Both the position numbers and the translations under genes were made by a program. This document shows positions 33,932 through 43,075 of a stretch of 64,000 nt of DNA, piece after piece; positions within the stretch are counted from its first letter, which is position 1; each line of letters begins with the position of its first letter. This DNA is from Bog-756 sp963828385 (GTDB lineage Bacteria; Actinomycetota; Acidimicrobiia; Acidimicrobiales; RAAP-2). The DNA lies in NCBI GenBank assembly GCA_963828385.1, contig CAWHEF010000001.1, positions 124,001-188,000 of the forward strand. The letters run 5' to 3'. Under the pieces are notes generated by a model, which was not told where the DNA came from, searched no databases, and saw nothing but the letters and a program-made list of their open reading frames with translations.

Positions 33932-36469
33932 ATGTGGCGCGTCACGTGGAAGGGCCTGCTGGCCCACAAGCTCCGATTGATCCTCACGTCGCTCGCCATC
34001 GTGCTCGGGGTCACGTTCATCTCCGGCACACTGGTGCTGACCGACACGCTGCACAACACGTTCACGACCCTGTTCGGGCAGGTGTACCAGCACGTCGACT
34101 TCGAGGTGCGGGCCAAGGCCGCCTTCAGCGGATCGGGGGGCCAGGCCAATCCTCGTCCACCCATCCCCGACTCGATCGTCCAGACGGTCCAGAAGGTGCC
34201 CGGGGTGGCCTACGCCAATGGCTCGGTCCAGGGCTACGCCCAGTTCGTGGCCAAGGACGGCAAGGCCATCAGCTCCGGTGGCGCACCCAACCTCGGGTTC
34301 TCGTTCGACGACAACAGCAACCTCTCGTCGCTCAAGCTCGTCGACGGCTCTCCGCCCAACAGTCCCCATGACGTGGTCATGGACGTGGGTACGGCGCAGA
34401 AGTACCACTTCTCCGTAGGCGACCAGGTGCGCGTGCTCCTACCCGGTCCGACCCAGACGTTCACGATCTCGGGGTTGGTCCGATTCGGCTCGGCGGACAA
34501 CCTCGCCGGCGCCACCATCGCCGGTTTCGACCTGCCGACGGCCCAGAAGCTCTTCAACCTGACCGGGCGCGTCGACACCGTCGACGTGCTGACCGCCCCG
34601 GGAGCCAGCAAGCAGACGGTCGAGCACAGCATCGCCTCGGTGCTCCCCAAAGGTACCGAGGTGGTCACCGGCCAGACGCTGGCCAACGAAGCGACCAGCC
34701 AGGTCAACCAAGGGCTCTCGTTCTTCTCAACCGCCCTTCTCATCTTCGCCTTCATCTCGCTGTTCGTCGGCGCCTTCACCATCTTCAACACGTTCTCGAT
34801 CATCGTGGGGCAACGAACCCGGGAGCTCGCCCTGTTGCGGATCGTGGGCGCCAGTAGGAAACAGGTGTTCCGCTCGGTGTTGTTGGAGGCCGGAGTCCTC
34901 GGCGCGCTGTCGTCGCTCGCCGGCCTGGGGCTCGGGGTGTTGGCCGCTCTCGGGCTCGAGGCCCTCATGAAGGGGTTCGGGATCACCCTCCCTTCGGGCC
35001 CCCTCGCCTTCGAGAGCCACACCGTGATCGCCGCCTTGGTCGTCGGAATCGGCGTGACCCTGGTGTCGGCCATCAGCCCGGCCCGCCGGGCGGTGCGCAT
35101 CCCGCCGGTCGCCGCCCTCAGTGACTACCACTCGACCCATCAGGAGTCCTCCCGGCGCCGGTTCGTCGTCGGGCTCGTCATCGCCGTGGTCGGCATTGCG
35201 GCCCTGGCCGGTGGTCTCACCGGTTCTGCCATCCAGCTGGTCGGGGTGGGCGCCGTCGCCATCTTCATCGGCATCGGCATGCTCGCCCCGCTCGTGGCCC
35301 GGCCCATGGCGAGCGTCCTCGGGCGGCCGTTGGCGGCGGTGCTCGGCGTGTCCGGGCGCCTGGGACGCGAGAACTCCATGCGGAGCCCGCGCCGGACGGC
35401 ACAGACGTCGGCGGCGCTCATGGTCGGTCTTGCCCTGGTGTCCACGATCGCCGTCTTCGGCGCATCGTTGTCGAAGTCGGCCACGAGCGCGGTGGACGAG
35501 GCCGTCAGTGCCGACTACATCATCACCGCGACCGGGAACGGTGGGAACGGGCAGTTTGGCAGCTCGGTGGCGACGGCGGCGCAGTCGGCGCCGAGCGCCG
35601 GGACCGTCTCCACCGTCTATGGGGGCTCCTTCGAGATCAAGGGATCGCGCGCTGATCTCGCCGGTCTCTCGCCCGAGCATCTGTCCGACACGGTGATCCT
35701 CCGGATGGACAGCAAGGGCTCGGGCCCGGCCGCCCTGGCAACAGGGCAGCTCCTCATCGACTCGTCGACGGCCACGACCAAGCACCTCTCGGTCGGCTCG
35801 GTGGTTCCGGTGAAGTTCGTCGACACCGGTAGCTCGACGATCCGGGTCGGCGGCATCTTCAAGCCCAATGGGCTGCTCGGCAACTATCTGGTCGGGAACG
35901 GCTACTTCAAGGCGCACTTCAACAACCCGCAGCCGGTCGCCGTGCTCGTGGCCGCCCGGCCCGGCTCGACCGGCCTCGGCCACCAGCTCGACAAGGCGTT
36001 GAAGTCGTACCCGAACGTCCAGGTGCAGTCGAAAGCGGCGTTCGAGAAGTCGCAGCAGAACCAGGTCAACCAACTTCTCGGCCTCGTCTACGTGTTGCTG
36101 GCACTGGCCGTCCTCATCGCCCTCATCGGCATCGTCAACACGCTGCTCCTGTCGGTGTTCGAGCGCACCCACGAGATCGGCCTGCTGCGGGCGGTGGGCA
36201 TGAAGCGCCGCCAGGTGCGGGCCATGATCCGGTCCGAGTCCCTGATCCTGGCGCTGTTCGGCGGCATCATCGGCATCTGCGTGGGCACGCTGCTCGGCAC
36301 GGCGTTCTCGTGGTCCCTGCGTCAACAGGGCATCACCGACATCGTCGTGCCCGTCTCGAGCCTCGTCGTGTTCGTCATCCTGTCCGGGCTGCTCGGACTC
36401 GGTGCCGCCAGCTGGCCCGCCCGGCGGGCGGCGAAGCTCGACGTGCTGTCCGCCATCGCCGCCGAATAG
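33932..36469 (+). CDS. ABC transporter permease, two FtsX/MacB domains
   Basis: This 845-aa permease has an N-terminal helix (LILTSLAIVLGVTFISGTLVL, less its last residue), an extracellular MacB_PCD domain, three helices near 265-385, a central pair of hydrophobic segments (about 405-445), a second MacB_PCD domain (about 485-710) and three C-terminal helices beginning LVYVLLALAVLIALIGIVNT. FtsX motifs RTRELALLRIVGASRKQV and RTHEIGLLRAVGMKRRQV appear in both halves. This duplicated form is typical of actinobacteria. The substrate is unknown; the neighbouring PspC/DUF1707 genes suggest an envelope-stress role. Confidence 0.93.
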   Translation: MWRVTWKGLLAHKLRLILTSLAIVLGVTFISGTLVLTDTLHNTFTTLFGQVYQHVDFEVRAKAAFSGSGGQANPRPPIPDSIVQTVQKVPGVAYANGSVQGYAQFVAKDGKAISSGGAPNLGFSFDDNSNLSSLKLVDGSPPNSPHDVVMDVGTAQKYHFSVGDQVRVLLPGPTQTFTISGLVRFGSADNLAGATIAGFDLPTAQKLFNLTGRVDTVDVLTAPGASKQTVEHSIASVLPKGTEVVTGQTLANEATSQVNQGLSFFSTALLIFAFISLFVGAFTIFNTFSIIVGQRTRELALLRIVGASRKQVFRSVLLEAGVLGALSSLAGLGLGVLAALGLEALMKGFGITLPSGPLAFESHTVIAALVVGIGVTLVSAISPARRAVRIPPVAALSDYHSTHQESSRRRFVVGLVIAVVGIAALAGGLTGSAIQLVGVGAVAIFIGIGMLAPLVARPMASVLGRPLAAVLGVSGRLGRENSMRSPRRTAQTSAALMVGLALVSTIAVFGASLSKSATSAVDEAVSADYIITATGNGGNGQFGSSVATAAQSAPSAGTVSTVYGGSFEIKGSRADLAGLSPEHLSDTVILRMDSKGSGPAALATGQLLIDSSTATTKHLSVGSVVPVKFVDTGSSTIRVGGIFKPNGLLGNYLVGNGYFKAHFNNPQPVAVLVAARPGSTGLGHQLDKALKSYPNVQVQSKAAFEKSQQNQVNQLLGLVYVLLALAVLIALIGIVNTLLLSVFERTHEIGLLRAVGMKRRQVRAMIRSESLILALFGGIIGICVGTLLGTAFSWSLRQQGITDIVVPVSSLVVFVILSGLLGLGAASWPARRAAKLDVLSAIAAE

Positions 36470-36557
36470 ACCCGACACCCCGGCCGCCCCGGGGCCGGCG
36501 GACCGCTGTGTCCGATTTCCGCCAGAACCTGGTCCGGTGCCGTGACACGATGGGCCG

Positions 36558-38117
36558 GTGATCGAAGACCCCGAGCGGTGCTACCAGGCCGCCCGCAGCA
36601 AGGACGCCCGATTCGACGGCTGGTTCTACGTGGCCGTCACGTCCACTGGCATCTACTGCCGGCCGAGCTGCCCGGCGCGGACCCCCAACCGGCAGAACAT
36701 GCGCTACTACGCAACGTCAGCCGCCGCCCAGCGGGACGGGTTCAGGGCCTGTCTCCGGTGCAGGCCCGAGGCGTCGCCGGGTTCGCCCGAGTGGAACGCC
36801 AGAGCTGACGTGGTCGCCCGGGCCATGCGCCTCATCCGGGACGGCATCGTCGACCGGGAAGGGGTGGACGGCCTCGCCCGCCGCCTCGGCTACAGCGCCC
36901 GCCAGCTCAACCGGCTGGTGACCGCCGAACTGGGGACGGGACCTCTGGCGCTGGCCAGGGCCCAACGGGGACAGAGCGCCCGTATCCTGCTCGAGACGAC
37001 CGAGCTCAGCGTGGCCGAGGTGGCGTTTGCCGCCGGGTTCTCGAGCATCCGGCAGTGCAACGAGACCATCCGACAGGTGTTCGCCGACACACCGAGGGGC
37101 CTGCGCCGCCGGGCCGGCGCGCCGAGCCGCCGTCGTGGCGCGGGCGCCGGCGGCCCCGATCGGACACTCGGGCTCGATGGGAGGAGCTCGGGCATCCGGC
37201 TCCGACTCGCCGCCCGCCGCCCGTTCACCGGCGCCCCCTTGCTGGCGTTCCTGGGCGCCCGAGCGGTTCCCGGCGTCGAGCACTTCGACGGTGCGCGCTA
37301 CGCCCGCAGCCTCCGCCTGCCGCACGGACCCGGCGTGGTCACCGTCAGCGCTTTCGATACCGACGGCAGCCCTGCCTACCTGGAGGCCGTGCTCAACCTG
37401 TCCGACCAGCGCGACCTGACGACGGCAGTGTCCCGCTGCCGTCAGCTGTTCGACCTCGATGCCGACCCGGCGGCCATCGTCGACGCGCTCGGGTCTGACC
37501 GGTTCGTCGGCCCGCTCGTCACCGCTCACCCGGGCAGGCGGATGCCGGGAGGGCCGGACGGCTACGAGATGGCGGTGCGGGGTGTGGTCGGCCAGCAGGT
37601 CTCCCTCGCCGGGGCCCGCACGGTGGCCGGCCGGTTGGTGGCGGCGGCGGGCGAGCAGCTGGCCGAGCCCGTCTCCGGCGTCACCCACCTCTTTCCCGCT
37701 CCGGGCGCGCTGGCGTTACTCGGTCGCGACCGGCCGGACGCTTTCGGCATGCCCGGGTCACGCCGGCGTACCATCGCAGGCCTGGCCGAGGCGGTGGCCG
37801 ACGGCCGGATCGTGATCGATGCCGGTACGGACCCTGTCGAGCTGCGGTCGGAGCTCGTGGCTCTGCCCGGAATCGGACCGTGGACGGCCGAGTACGTGGC
37901 CATGCGGGGGTTGCGCGATCCCGATGCCTTCCTCCCGACCGACATCGGTCTCAAGAGGTCGCTCCGGATCCTCGGCGGTCCCGACGACAAGGCCGGGCTC
38001 ACCCGGGTCTCGGAGGCCTGGCGGCCCTGGCGGAGCTATGCCATGGCCTACCTCTGGTCCGTCTCCGCACCACCTTCGATGAAGCGCTTGCCCGATCAGA
38101 AAGGACGTGCAGCATGA
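36558..38117 (+). CDS. Fused AdaA methylphosphotriester-DNA methyltransferase / AlkA glycosylase
   Basis: This 519-aa protein has Zn-Cys ligands C34, C38, C65 and C68 (YCRPSCPARTP, ACLRCRPE), with C34 the expected methyl acceptor. An AraC helix-turn-helix follows (about 85-180; LSVAEVAFAAGFSSIRQCNE). A basic linker leads to an AlkA N-terminal domain and an HhH-GPD domain (LPGIGPWTAEYVAMRGL, catalytic D462 in PTDIGLKRSL). It senses alkyl damage and removes N3-alkylpurines. It is coupled by ATGA overlap to ogt, giving direct reversal and excision in one operon. The gene has no SD; start GTG 36558. Confidence 0.94.
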   Translation: MIEDPERCYQAARSKDARFDGWFYVAVTSTGIYCRPSCPARTPNRQNMRYYATSAAAQRDGFRACLRCRPEASPGSPEWNARADVVARAMRLIRDGIVDREGVDGLARRLGYSARQLNRLVTAELGTGPLALARAQRGQSARILLETTELSVAEVAFAAGFSSIRQCNETIRQVFADTPRGLRRRAGAPSRRRGAGAGGPDRTLGLDGRSSGIRLRLAARRPFTGAPLLAFLGARAVPGVEHFDGARYARSLRLPHGPGVVTVSAFDTDGSPAYLEAVLNLSDQRDLTTAVSRCRQLFDLDADPAAIVDALGSDRFVGPLVTAHPGRRMPGGPDGYEMAVRGVVGQQVSLAGARTVAGRLVAAAGEQLAEPVSGVTHLFPAPGALALLGRDRPDAFGMPGSRRRTIAGLAEAVADGRIVIDAGTDPVELRSELVALPGIGPWTAEYVAMRGLRDPDAFLPTDIGLKRSLRILGGPDDKAGLTRVSEAWRPWRSYAMAYLWSVSAPPSMKRLPDQKGRAA

Positions 38118-38653
38118 CCCCGACAACCGCCGTTCCCGCTGCCCCCGTCGTACCCGGTTCGTGGGCCCGTCCGACGGCAACGACCCGATCGATGGCCATC
38201 GACACGCCGATCGGACGCCTCGTCCTCGAGAGCGACGGGGACGTGCTCATCTCGCTGCGGCTCCCGAACGATCCCCGGCCGGTGCCCGAGAGCGAGGGGG
38301 AGGCGGCGACGTCGCCCGTGCTCGACCAGGCGGCGACCGAGCTCCTGGAGTACTTCGCCGGACGAAGGCGCATCTTCGACGTCGCCGTCGAGCTCGACGG
38401 CACGGCGTTCCAGCGCCAGGTCTGGTCCGAGCTCAGCCGTATCCCCTACGGCGAGACGATCAGCTACGGCGAGCTCGCCCGCCGGATCGGCAGGCCCGGC
38501 GCGTCCCGCGCCGTCGGCCAGGCCAACGGCCACAACCCGGTACCAATCATCGTGCCCTGCCACCGGGTGGTGGCGAGCTCGGGCATCGGCGGCTACGGCG
38601 GCGGCCTGCCGGTGAAGCGGGCGCTCATCGAAAGGGAGGGCATCGGGCTCTAG
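38114..38653 (+). CDS. ogt: Methylated-DNA--[protein]-cysteine S-methyltransferase
   Basis: This 179-aa protein has acceptor Cys149 in VPCHRVV, helix-turn-helix FQRQVWSELSRIPYGETISYGELARRIG (quoted in part here as YGELARRIG) and the Asn hinge QANGHNPVPII. It transfers O6-alkyl groups from guanine to itself. Its ATG overlaps the ada-alkA stop. Adaptive induction through the fused Ada domain is likely, as in other Ada regulons, but no binding site could be assigned. Confidence 0.94.
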   Translation: MTPTTAVPAAPVVPGSWARPTATTRSMAIDTPIGRLVLESDGDVLISLRLPNDPRPVPESEGEAATSPVLDQAATELLEYFAGRRRIFDVAVELDGTAFQRQVWSELSRIPYGETISYGELARRIGRPGASRAVGQANGHNPVPIIVPCHRVVASSGIGGYGGGLPVKRALIEREGIGL

Positions 38654-38704
38654 TGCCCACAGCCGAACACGCGTCAGCTTGGACAGCGTCACCGCTGGAA
38701 GCAC

Positions 38705-40123
38705 CTACAGCTTGAACACCCTCACCGGCTGGGCGGTGACGAGCTGGACGAGGATGTCGGCGGCCTCGTCCTCGTCGAGCCGGTGCTCGACGACCAACCG
38801 GGCGAGGAAGCCGGCATCGACCCGGCGGGCCATGTCGTGGCGTGCGGGGATCGAGCAGAAGGCGCGGGTGTCGTCGACGAAGCCGGAGGTGCGGAAGAAC
38901 CCGGCCGTCTCGGTGACGGCGGACCGGAACCGGCGGATGGCGTCGGGGGCGTCGAGGAACCACCACGGCACACCGGCGTAGACGGCGGGGTAGAAGCCGG
39001 CCAGGGGGGCGAGCTCACGGGACCAGACCGTTTCGTCCACGGTGAAGACGACGAGATGGAACCCGGGATGGGTGCCGAAGTGGTCGAGCAGGGGGCGGAG
39101 CGCGTCGGTGAGCTCGAGGCGCACAGGGATGTCGTGGCCGGTGTCGGGTCCGTAGCGGCTGAGCGACGGGCGGTGGTGACCACGCCGGACCCCCGGGTGG
39201 AACGTCATGACCAGTCCGTCGTCGCACGACATACGGGCCATCTGGAAGACCATGTGTCGGCGGAAAGCCGTCGATTCGGCCGTTGTGGCCGTGCCGGACA
39301 GGGCGGCCGCGTAGATGCGCGCCGCCTCTGTGGCATCGAGGGGTTCGGTGCCGGCGTCGGCGTGGGCATGGTCCGCCGTGCGGCCCCCGTGGGCCACGAA
39401 CGTGCGCCGCCGCTCCTCGAGCGCCCGGATGTAGCCGGCATAGGACCCCGTGTCCACGTCGGCGGCTTCACCCAACCGGGTCACGGCGTCGGGCCACTCG
39501 GGTCGGGCCGGCTCGAGGTAGGCGTCGGGGCGGAAGGTCGGGATGACCCGGCCGGAGAAGCCGGGGTCGGTGGCCAGAGCGGCGTGGGCGGAGAGGTCGG
39601 AGCACGGGTCGTCGGTGGTGGCGAGGACGTCGATGGCGAAGCGGTCGTAGAGGGCACGGGGCGAGAAGGCGGCGTCGGCCAGGCATGCGGCGATCTCGTC
39701 GTAGATGGTGTCGGCGGTCTCGGCCGAGGGGCGGAGCGTCACCGAGAACACGTCGACCAGCTGGGCCTCGAGCCAGAGCCGGACCGGCGTTCCGGCGAAC
39801 AGCGTCCAACGGTCGCAGAGGCTCCGCCATGCGGTGCGGGCCTCCCCCGCATCGAGCGGGCGCCCGACCCCGAGCCCGTCCAGGGGGAGGCCGTCGGCAT
39901 GGAGCAGCCGGGTCACGTAGTGGTCGGCGGTGACGAGGAGGGAGACAGGCTCGGTGAACGGCCGGTCGTCGAGCAGCAGCCGAGGGTCGACATGGCCGTG
40001 CGGAGAGACGATGGGGACGGCGCGAACCGCTTCGTGCAGGCGGCGGGCGATGTCCCGGGTGGCGGTGTCGGCCGGGAGCAGCCGGTCGGGATCGAGGACG
40101 AGGGGAGCGCTGTCGCCGGGCAT
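38705..40123 (-). CDS. uxaC: Glucuronate isomerase (uronate isomerase)
   Basis: This 472-aa protein has VSPHGHVDPRLLLDD near the N-terminus, where H-x-H binds metal, then LATTDDPCSDLSAHAAL, ESTAFRRHMVFQMA and a C-terminal DDTRAFCSIPARHDMARRVD. It is the amidohydrolase-fold UxaC that converts glucuronate/galacturonate to the ketouronate. It begins 3 bp after the UbiA-like gene and so reads as the last gene of the menG operon. No other uronate genes are nearby, so its placement with quinone genes is odd. Confidence 0.92.
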   Translation of the reverse strand: MPGDSAPLVLDPDRLLPADTATRDIARRLHEAVRAVPIVSPHGHVDPRLLLDDRPFTEPVSLLVTADHYVTRLLHADGLPLDGLGVGRPLDAGEARTAWRSLCDRWTLFAGTPVRLWLEAQLVDVFSVTLRPSAETADTIYDEIAACLADAAFSPRALYDRFAIDVLATTDDPCSDLSAHAALATDPGFSGRVIPTFRPDAYLEPARPEWPDAVTRLGEAADVDTGSYAGYIRALEERRRTFVAHGGRTADHAHADAGTEPLDATEAARIYAAALSGTATTAESTAFRRHMVFQMARMSCDDGLVMTFHPGVRRGHHRPSLSRYGPDTGHDIPVRLELTDALRPLLDHFGTHPGFHLVVFTVDETVWSRELAPLAGFYPAVYAGVPWWFLDAPDAIRRFRSAVTETAGFFRTSGFVDDTRAFCSIPARHDMARRVDAGFLARLVVEHRLDEDEAADILVQLVTAQPVRVFKL

Positions 40124-40126
40124 CGA

Positions 40127-40933
40127 CTAGCCCAGGCGGGCAACGGCGATCGACGCCGCCAACAGCACGATGGCCCACGACAGGGCCTGGAGCGTCCGCT
40201 CGAGCGGGGCGAGCAGCATGCGTCCGTCGATGGCCGTCACGTCCCCGTTGTCCAAGGCGATCGAACCCTCGATGCGCGTGGTCCGGCGCCGGATCAAGCG
40301 GGCCCGCGTGCTGAGCCGGCGCTGGGCGAGAGACAACACGAACGCAAATGCAGCGGCGAGGACCGGGGCGGCTGCCAGCGCTCCGGTCTGGGCCACATAG
40401 GCGACGAGCACGGGGAATGAGCCCCAGGCGAGCGCGAACCCGGCGTCGGTGTGGACCCGGCCTCCGAAGAGCTCCAGGTTGTAGGCGACGACGAGCAGTG
40501 GGCCGAGGACCACGAAGGGAACGAGCGGCCAGCCGACCCGGGTCAGGCCGACGATGCCGAGACCGATGGCGCCGATGAGACCGGCGATCGTGAGGACGAC
40601 GAGAGCGCTGGTGGAGATGTGGGTTCCAAGCGGGCGCCCGTGCAGTTCGTCCAGCGCGTGGGCGGCGAGCCCGACGGCGAAGAAGAACGCCAACAGCGTG
40701 GCGAGAAGCCATGTGGCGTTGACGCGGGGCGCCAGACAGGCGCCGATCACCACGTAGGAGAGGTGCCACGCCGTGTACGGAGGGTGGAGCAGCGTCCACC
40801 AGTCCCGCCAGCCTCCGGGTCGGGCGGCGTAGTACGCCGGCCGACGGGCGTCGCCCTTCCCGGCGGGCGGGCTCCGGGGGACCGACGTCCCGACCTCGGT
40901 GCCTTCTCCGTCGTCGCCCCGTCGGTCAGCCAC
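40127..40933 (-). CDS. Predicted UbiA-like membrane protein
   Basis: This 268-aa protein has about seven to eight hydrophobic helices after a 45-residue soluble head. AAHALDELHGRPLGT lies where UbiA enzymes carry the first Asp-rich motif, and VAYNLELFGGRVHTD where a second aromatic-rich motif lies. The acidic motif is incomplete (LDELHGRP instead of NDxxD), so prenyltransferase activity is uncertain. It overlaps menG by 8 bp and is followed by uxaC. A role in isoprenoid quinone metabolism is inferred from context, but MenA identity is not supported. Confidence 0.6.
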   Translation of the reverse strand: MADRRGDDGEGTEVGTSVPRSPPAGKGDARRPAYYAARPGGWRDWWTLLHPPYTAWHLSYVVIGACLAPRVNATWLLATLLAFFFAVGLAAHALDELHGRPLGTHISTSALVVLTIAGLIGAIGLGIVGLTRVGWPLVPFVVLGPLLVVAYNLELFGGRVHTDAGFALAWGSFPVLVAYVAQTGALAAAPVLAAAFAFVLSLAQRRLSTRARLIRRRTTRIEGSIALDNGDVTAIDGRMLLAPLERTLQALSWAIVLLAASIAVARLG

Positions 40934-41660
40934 GGGAGCGGGTTCCCCACATCACGAGGCCGCCCCCGAGGCTCATCTGCCGGAAACCGACGTGCTCGAA
41001 CCCGGCACGGCGCCAGGCGTCCACCGTCCACTCCACCGGGAACCGGCGGTAGTGGGCAGAGATGTTGGGTCCGAGGAATCGACCGACGTCGAACCAGTGG
41101 CGGCCACCGGTCAGCCAACCGCCGGCGGGCAGCACCAACCGGGTATAGAGCCACCACCAGAAGCGCCAGAGGCGACGGGGCGGGAGGAGGAACTCGAGGC
41201 TGGCCACGGTCCCGCCGGGCTTCACCACCCGCGCCAGCTCGCAGAGCGTCGCTCGGGGATCCTCCACGTAGCGCAGCAGATAGGTGAAGGTCAGCGCGTC
41301 GAAGGCGTGATCGGGAAAGGGCAGCTGCTCGGCCCTTCCGGCGACGAGCTGGATCCGTCGGGACATCCCGGCCTCGGCGACGTTGACCCGGCCGCGAGCC
41401 AGCATCTCCCCGGTCAGGTCGACACCGACCACGGTCGACGCCATGCGCGATGCGAGCTGGATGGCGACGCCCGCCGTCCCCGACGCCACGTCGAGCACAC
41501 TGGTCGGCGACGTCGGTTCGATCCGGTCGATCATCGCTCTCCGCCAGCGACCGTTCTGACCCATGGAGAGGATCTCGGCCAAGCGGTCGTAGCGCTCGGG
41601 GAGGGGTGTGAACAGTTGCTGTGCAAATCGGTTGCGATCGCCGGCAACGTTTCGAACCAT
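40926..41660 (-). CDS. menG: Demethylmenaquinone methyltransferase (UbiE/MenG)
   Basis: This 244-aa class I methyltransferase has VLDVASGTAGVAIQLA (motif I), GVDLTGEMLARGRVN and FDALTFTYLLRYVEDPRATL, then PGGTVASLEF and GPNISAHYRRFPVEW. This is the UbiE/MenG pattern; it methylates demethylmenaquinone using SAM. ATG 41660 has AGGGGGAC ahead. It leads an operon with a UbiA-like gene and uxaC, and is divergent from a MenJ-like reductase, a neighbourhood that echoes the mycobacterial menG/menJ locus. Confidence 0.88.
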   Translation of the reverse strand: MVRNVAGDRNRFAQQLFTPLPERYDRLAEILSMGQNGRWRRAMIDRIEPTSPTSVLDVASGTAGVAIQLASRMASTVVGVDLTGEMLARGRVNVAEAGMSRRIQLVAGRAEQLPFPDHAFDALTFTYLLRYVEDPRATLCELARVVKPGGTVASLEFLLPPRRLWRFWWWLYTRLVLPAGGWLTGGRHWFDVGRFLGPNISAHYRRFPVEWTVDAWRRAGFEHVGFRQMSLGGGLVMWGTRSRG

Positions 41661-41672
41661 GCGTCCCCCTGG

Positions 41673-41687
41673 GTGAGAAGATCTCAC
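41673..41687. promoter_or_regulatory. Inverted repeat GTGAGA-N3-TCTCAC between menG and menJ-like genes
   Basis: A 15-bp element with perfect 6-bp arms occupies the 50-bp gap between the divergent starts at 41660 and 41711. Its location allows one regulator to control both sides. Confidence 0.5.
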
Positions 41688-41710
41688 TGTAGATCCGAGC
41701 GGTCGGGAGG

Positions 41711-43061
41711 GTGGCTGGTGGCGCGAGGGTGGTGAAGCGGTCTCGCTTTGACGTCCTCGTCGTCGGCGGCGGTCCAGCGGGCAGTGTCGCCGCCCTCGTG
41801 CTCGCCCGGGGCGGGGCCCGGGTGGCGGTGGTGGACAAAGCCGAGTTCCCCCGCGACAAGGCGTGCGGAGATCTCGTCGGGCCCCGCGGCCTCCAGGTGC
41901 TCGCCGACCTCGGACTCCCTCCGCCGGCCGGTCCGCACCTCGGCGACATGGTGGTCGTCGGGCCCACCGGTCACCGGGTGCGGCTGCCCAGTGCCGCCGG
42001 TCGGACCTATCCCGGGCACGCCACCGCCGTTGCCCGGACCGTGTTCGATGCCATGCTCCACGCCGCCGCCGTCGAGGCCGGTGCCACCGAGCTCGTGGGC
42101 CGGGTGGAGACGCCGGTGGGGCTCGACGGGCGGATCGACGGCTACGAGCTGAGCACCGGCGATCAGGCGCGCGCCGACTTCGTGATCGGTGCCGACGGGG
42201 CCACGAGCCGTGTGGCGACGTCGGCTTCCATGGTCGATCCTGGCCGGGTGCTCTGGGGGTTCGCCGTCCGCACGTACCTGCCGCAGGTAACCGAGCTTCC
42301 GGCCATCGTCCTCTGGGACGAAGGGCGGTGGCGCGGCTTCCCCGGGTACGGCTGGGTGTTCCCCGGAGGGGGCGGGGGGTCGAACATCGGGCTCGGAGTG
42401 GGCACGCGTTCGGACCGCAAGACCGGAGCCGCGTGCGCTCCGGGCGCTGCCGGAATTCCTCCGACACCTGCACCGGTTGGGGCTGCTCGACGGTCCACCA
42501 CCTGCGAACGTGCCCCGGCCGCTCGGGGGCTGGCTCAAGATGGGGGTGGTCGGCACGAGACCGGCCACCGGCCGGGTGCTGCTCGTCGGAGATGCCGCCG
42601 GCCTCGTCAACCCGTTGCAGGGGGAGGGGATCGCCCAGGCCATGGGCAGCGGCCGCGCCGCGGCCGAGGCCGTCCTCGGCGCACCGGGCCGTGCCGCCGA
42701 GGAGTACAGCGCGGCGCTCGCCGTCGATCACCTCCCTTACCACCGGATCACCGCCACCGTGCAGGCGGTGCTGGTCGGCCGGCCGAAGGCGGTGGCCGCC
42801 GTGTCCCGTCTGCTCACGACGGTCGGCCGGGTCCCCGACGTGGCCGGCGGCTGGGCCGTCTTCTGGAATGAGCTCACAGACGGTGCGCCTGCCGGCCGAC
42901 ACCGTGCCATCGCCGCTGCCGTCACCCGGTTGGGCGCGGCGATGACCGCTCGGAGCGAGACGGCAACGTGGTTCGACAGGACACTCGGACGTCCCGAGCC
43001 GGGACGGCCCGGCGAGCCCGACGGCCGAAGCCCGCTCGACACCGGGGTGCCCCCTCCGTAG
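41711..43061 (+). pseudogene. menJ: Geranylgeranyl/menaquinone reductase family flavoprotein (MenJ-like), one frameshift
   Basis: The first frame has FDVLVVGGGPAGSVAALVLA (FAD dinucleotide fold), FPRDKACGDLVGPRGL and FVIGADGATSRVA up to about 42430. The second frame continues with PLGGWLKMGVVGTRPATGRVLLVGDAAG (given here in part as GRVLLVGDAAG) and GEGIAQAMGSGRAAAEAVL. Joined, it is a full geranylgeranyl reductase family protein. In mycobacteria the relative beside menG is MenJ, which saturates one isoprene unit of menaquinone. Start GTG 41711 is one of several closely spaced GTGs. The single indel near 42430 lies in G/C-rich DNA and may be an error. Confidence 0.82.
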
Positions 43062-43075
43062 AGAACGGCCCCGAG

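Noticed and set aside
34727..36478. 583-codon open frame on the minus strand opposite the ABC permease
   Set aside because: It is antisense to a clearly conserved permease, and its His/Asp/Gly/Arg-rich composition is typical of shadow frames in GC-rich DNA.
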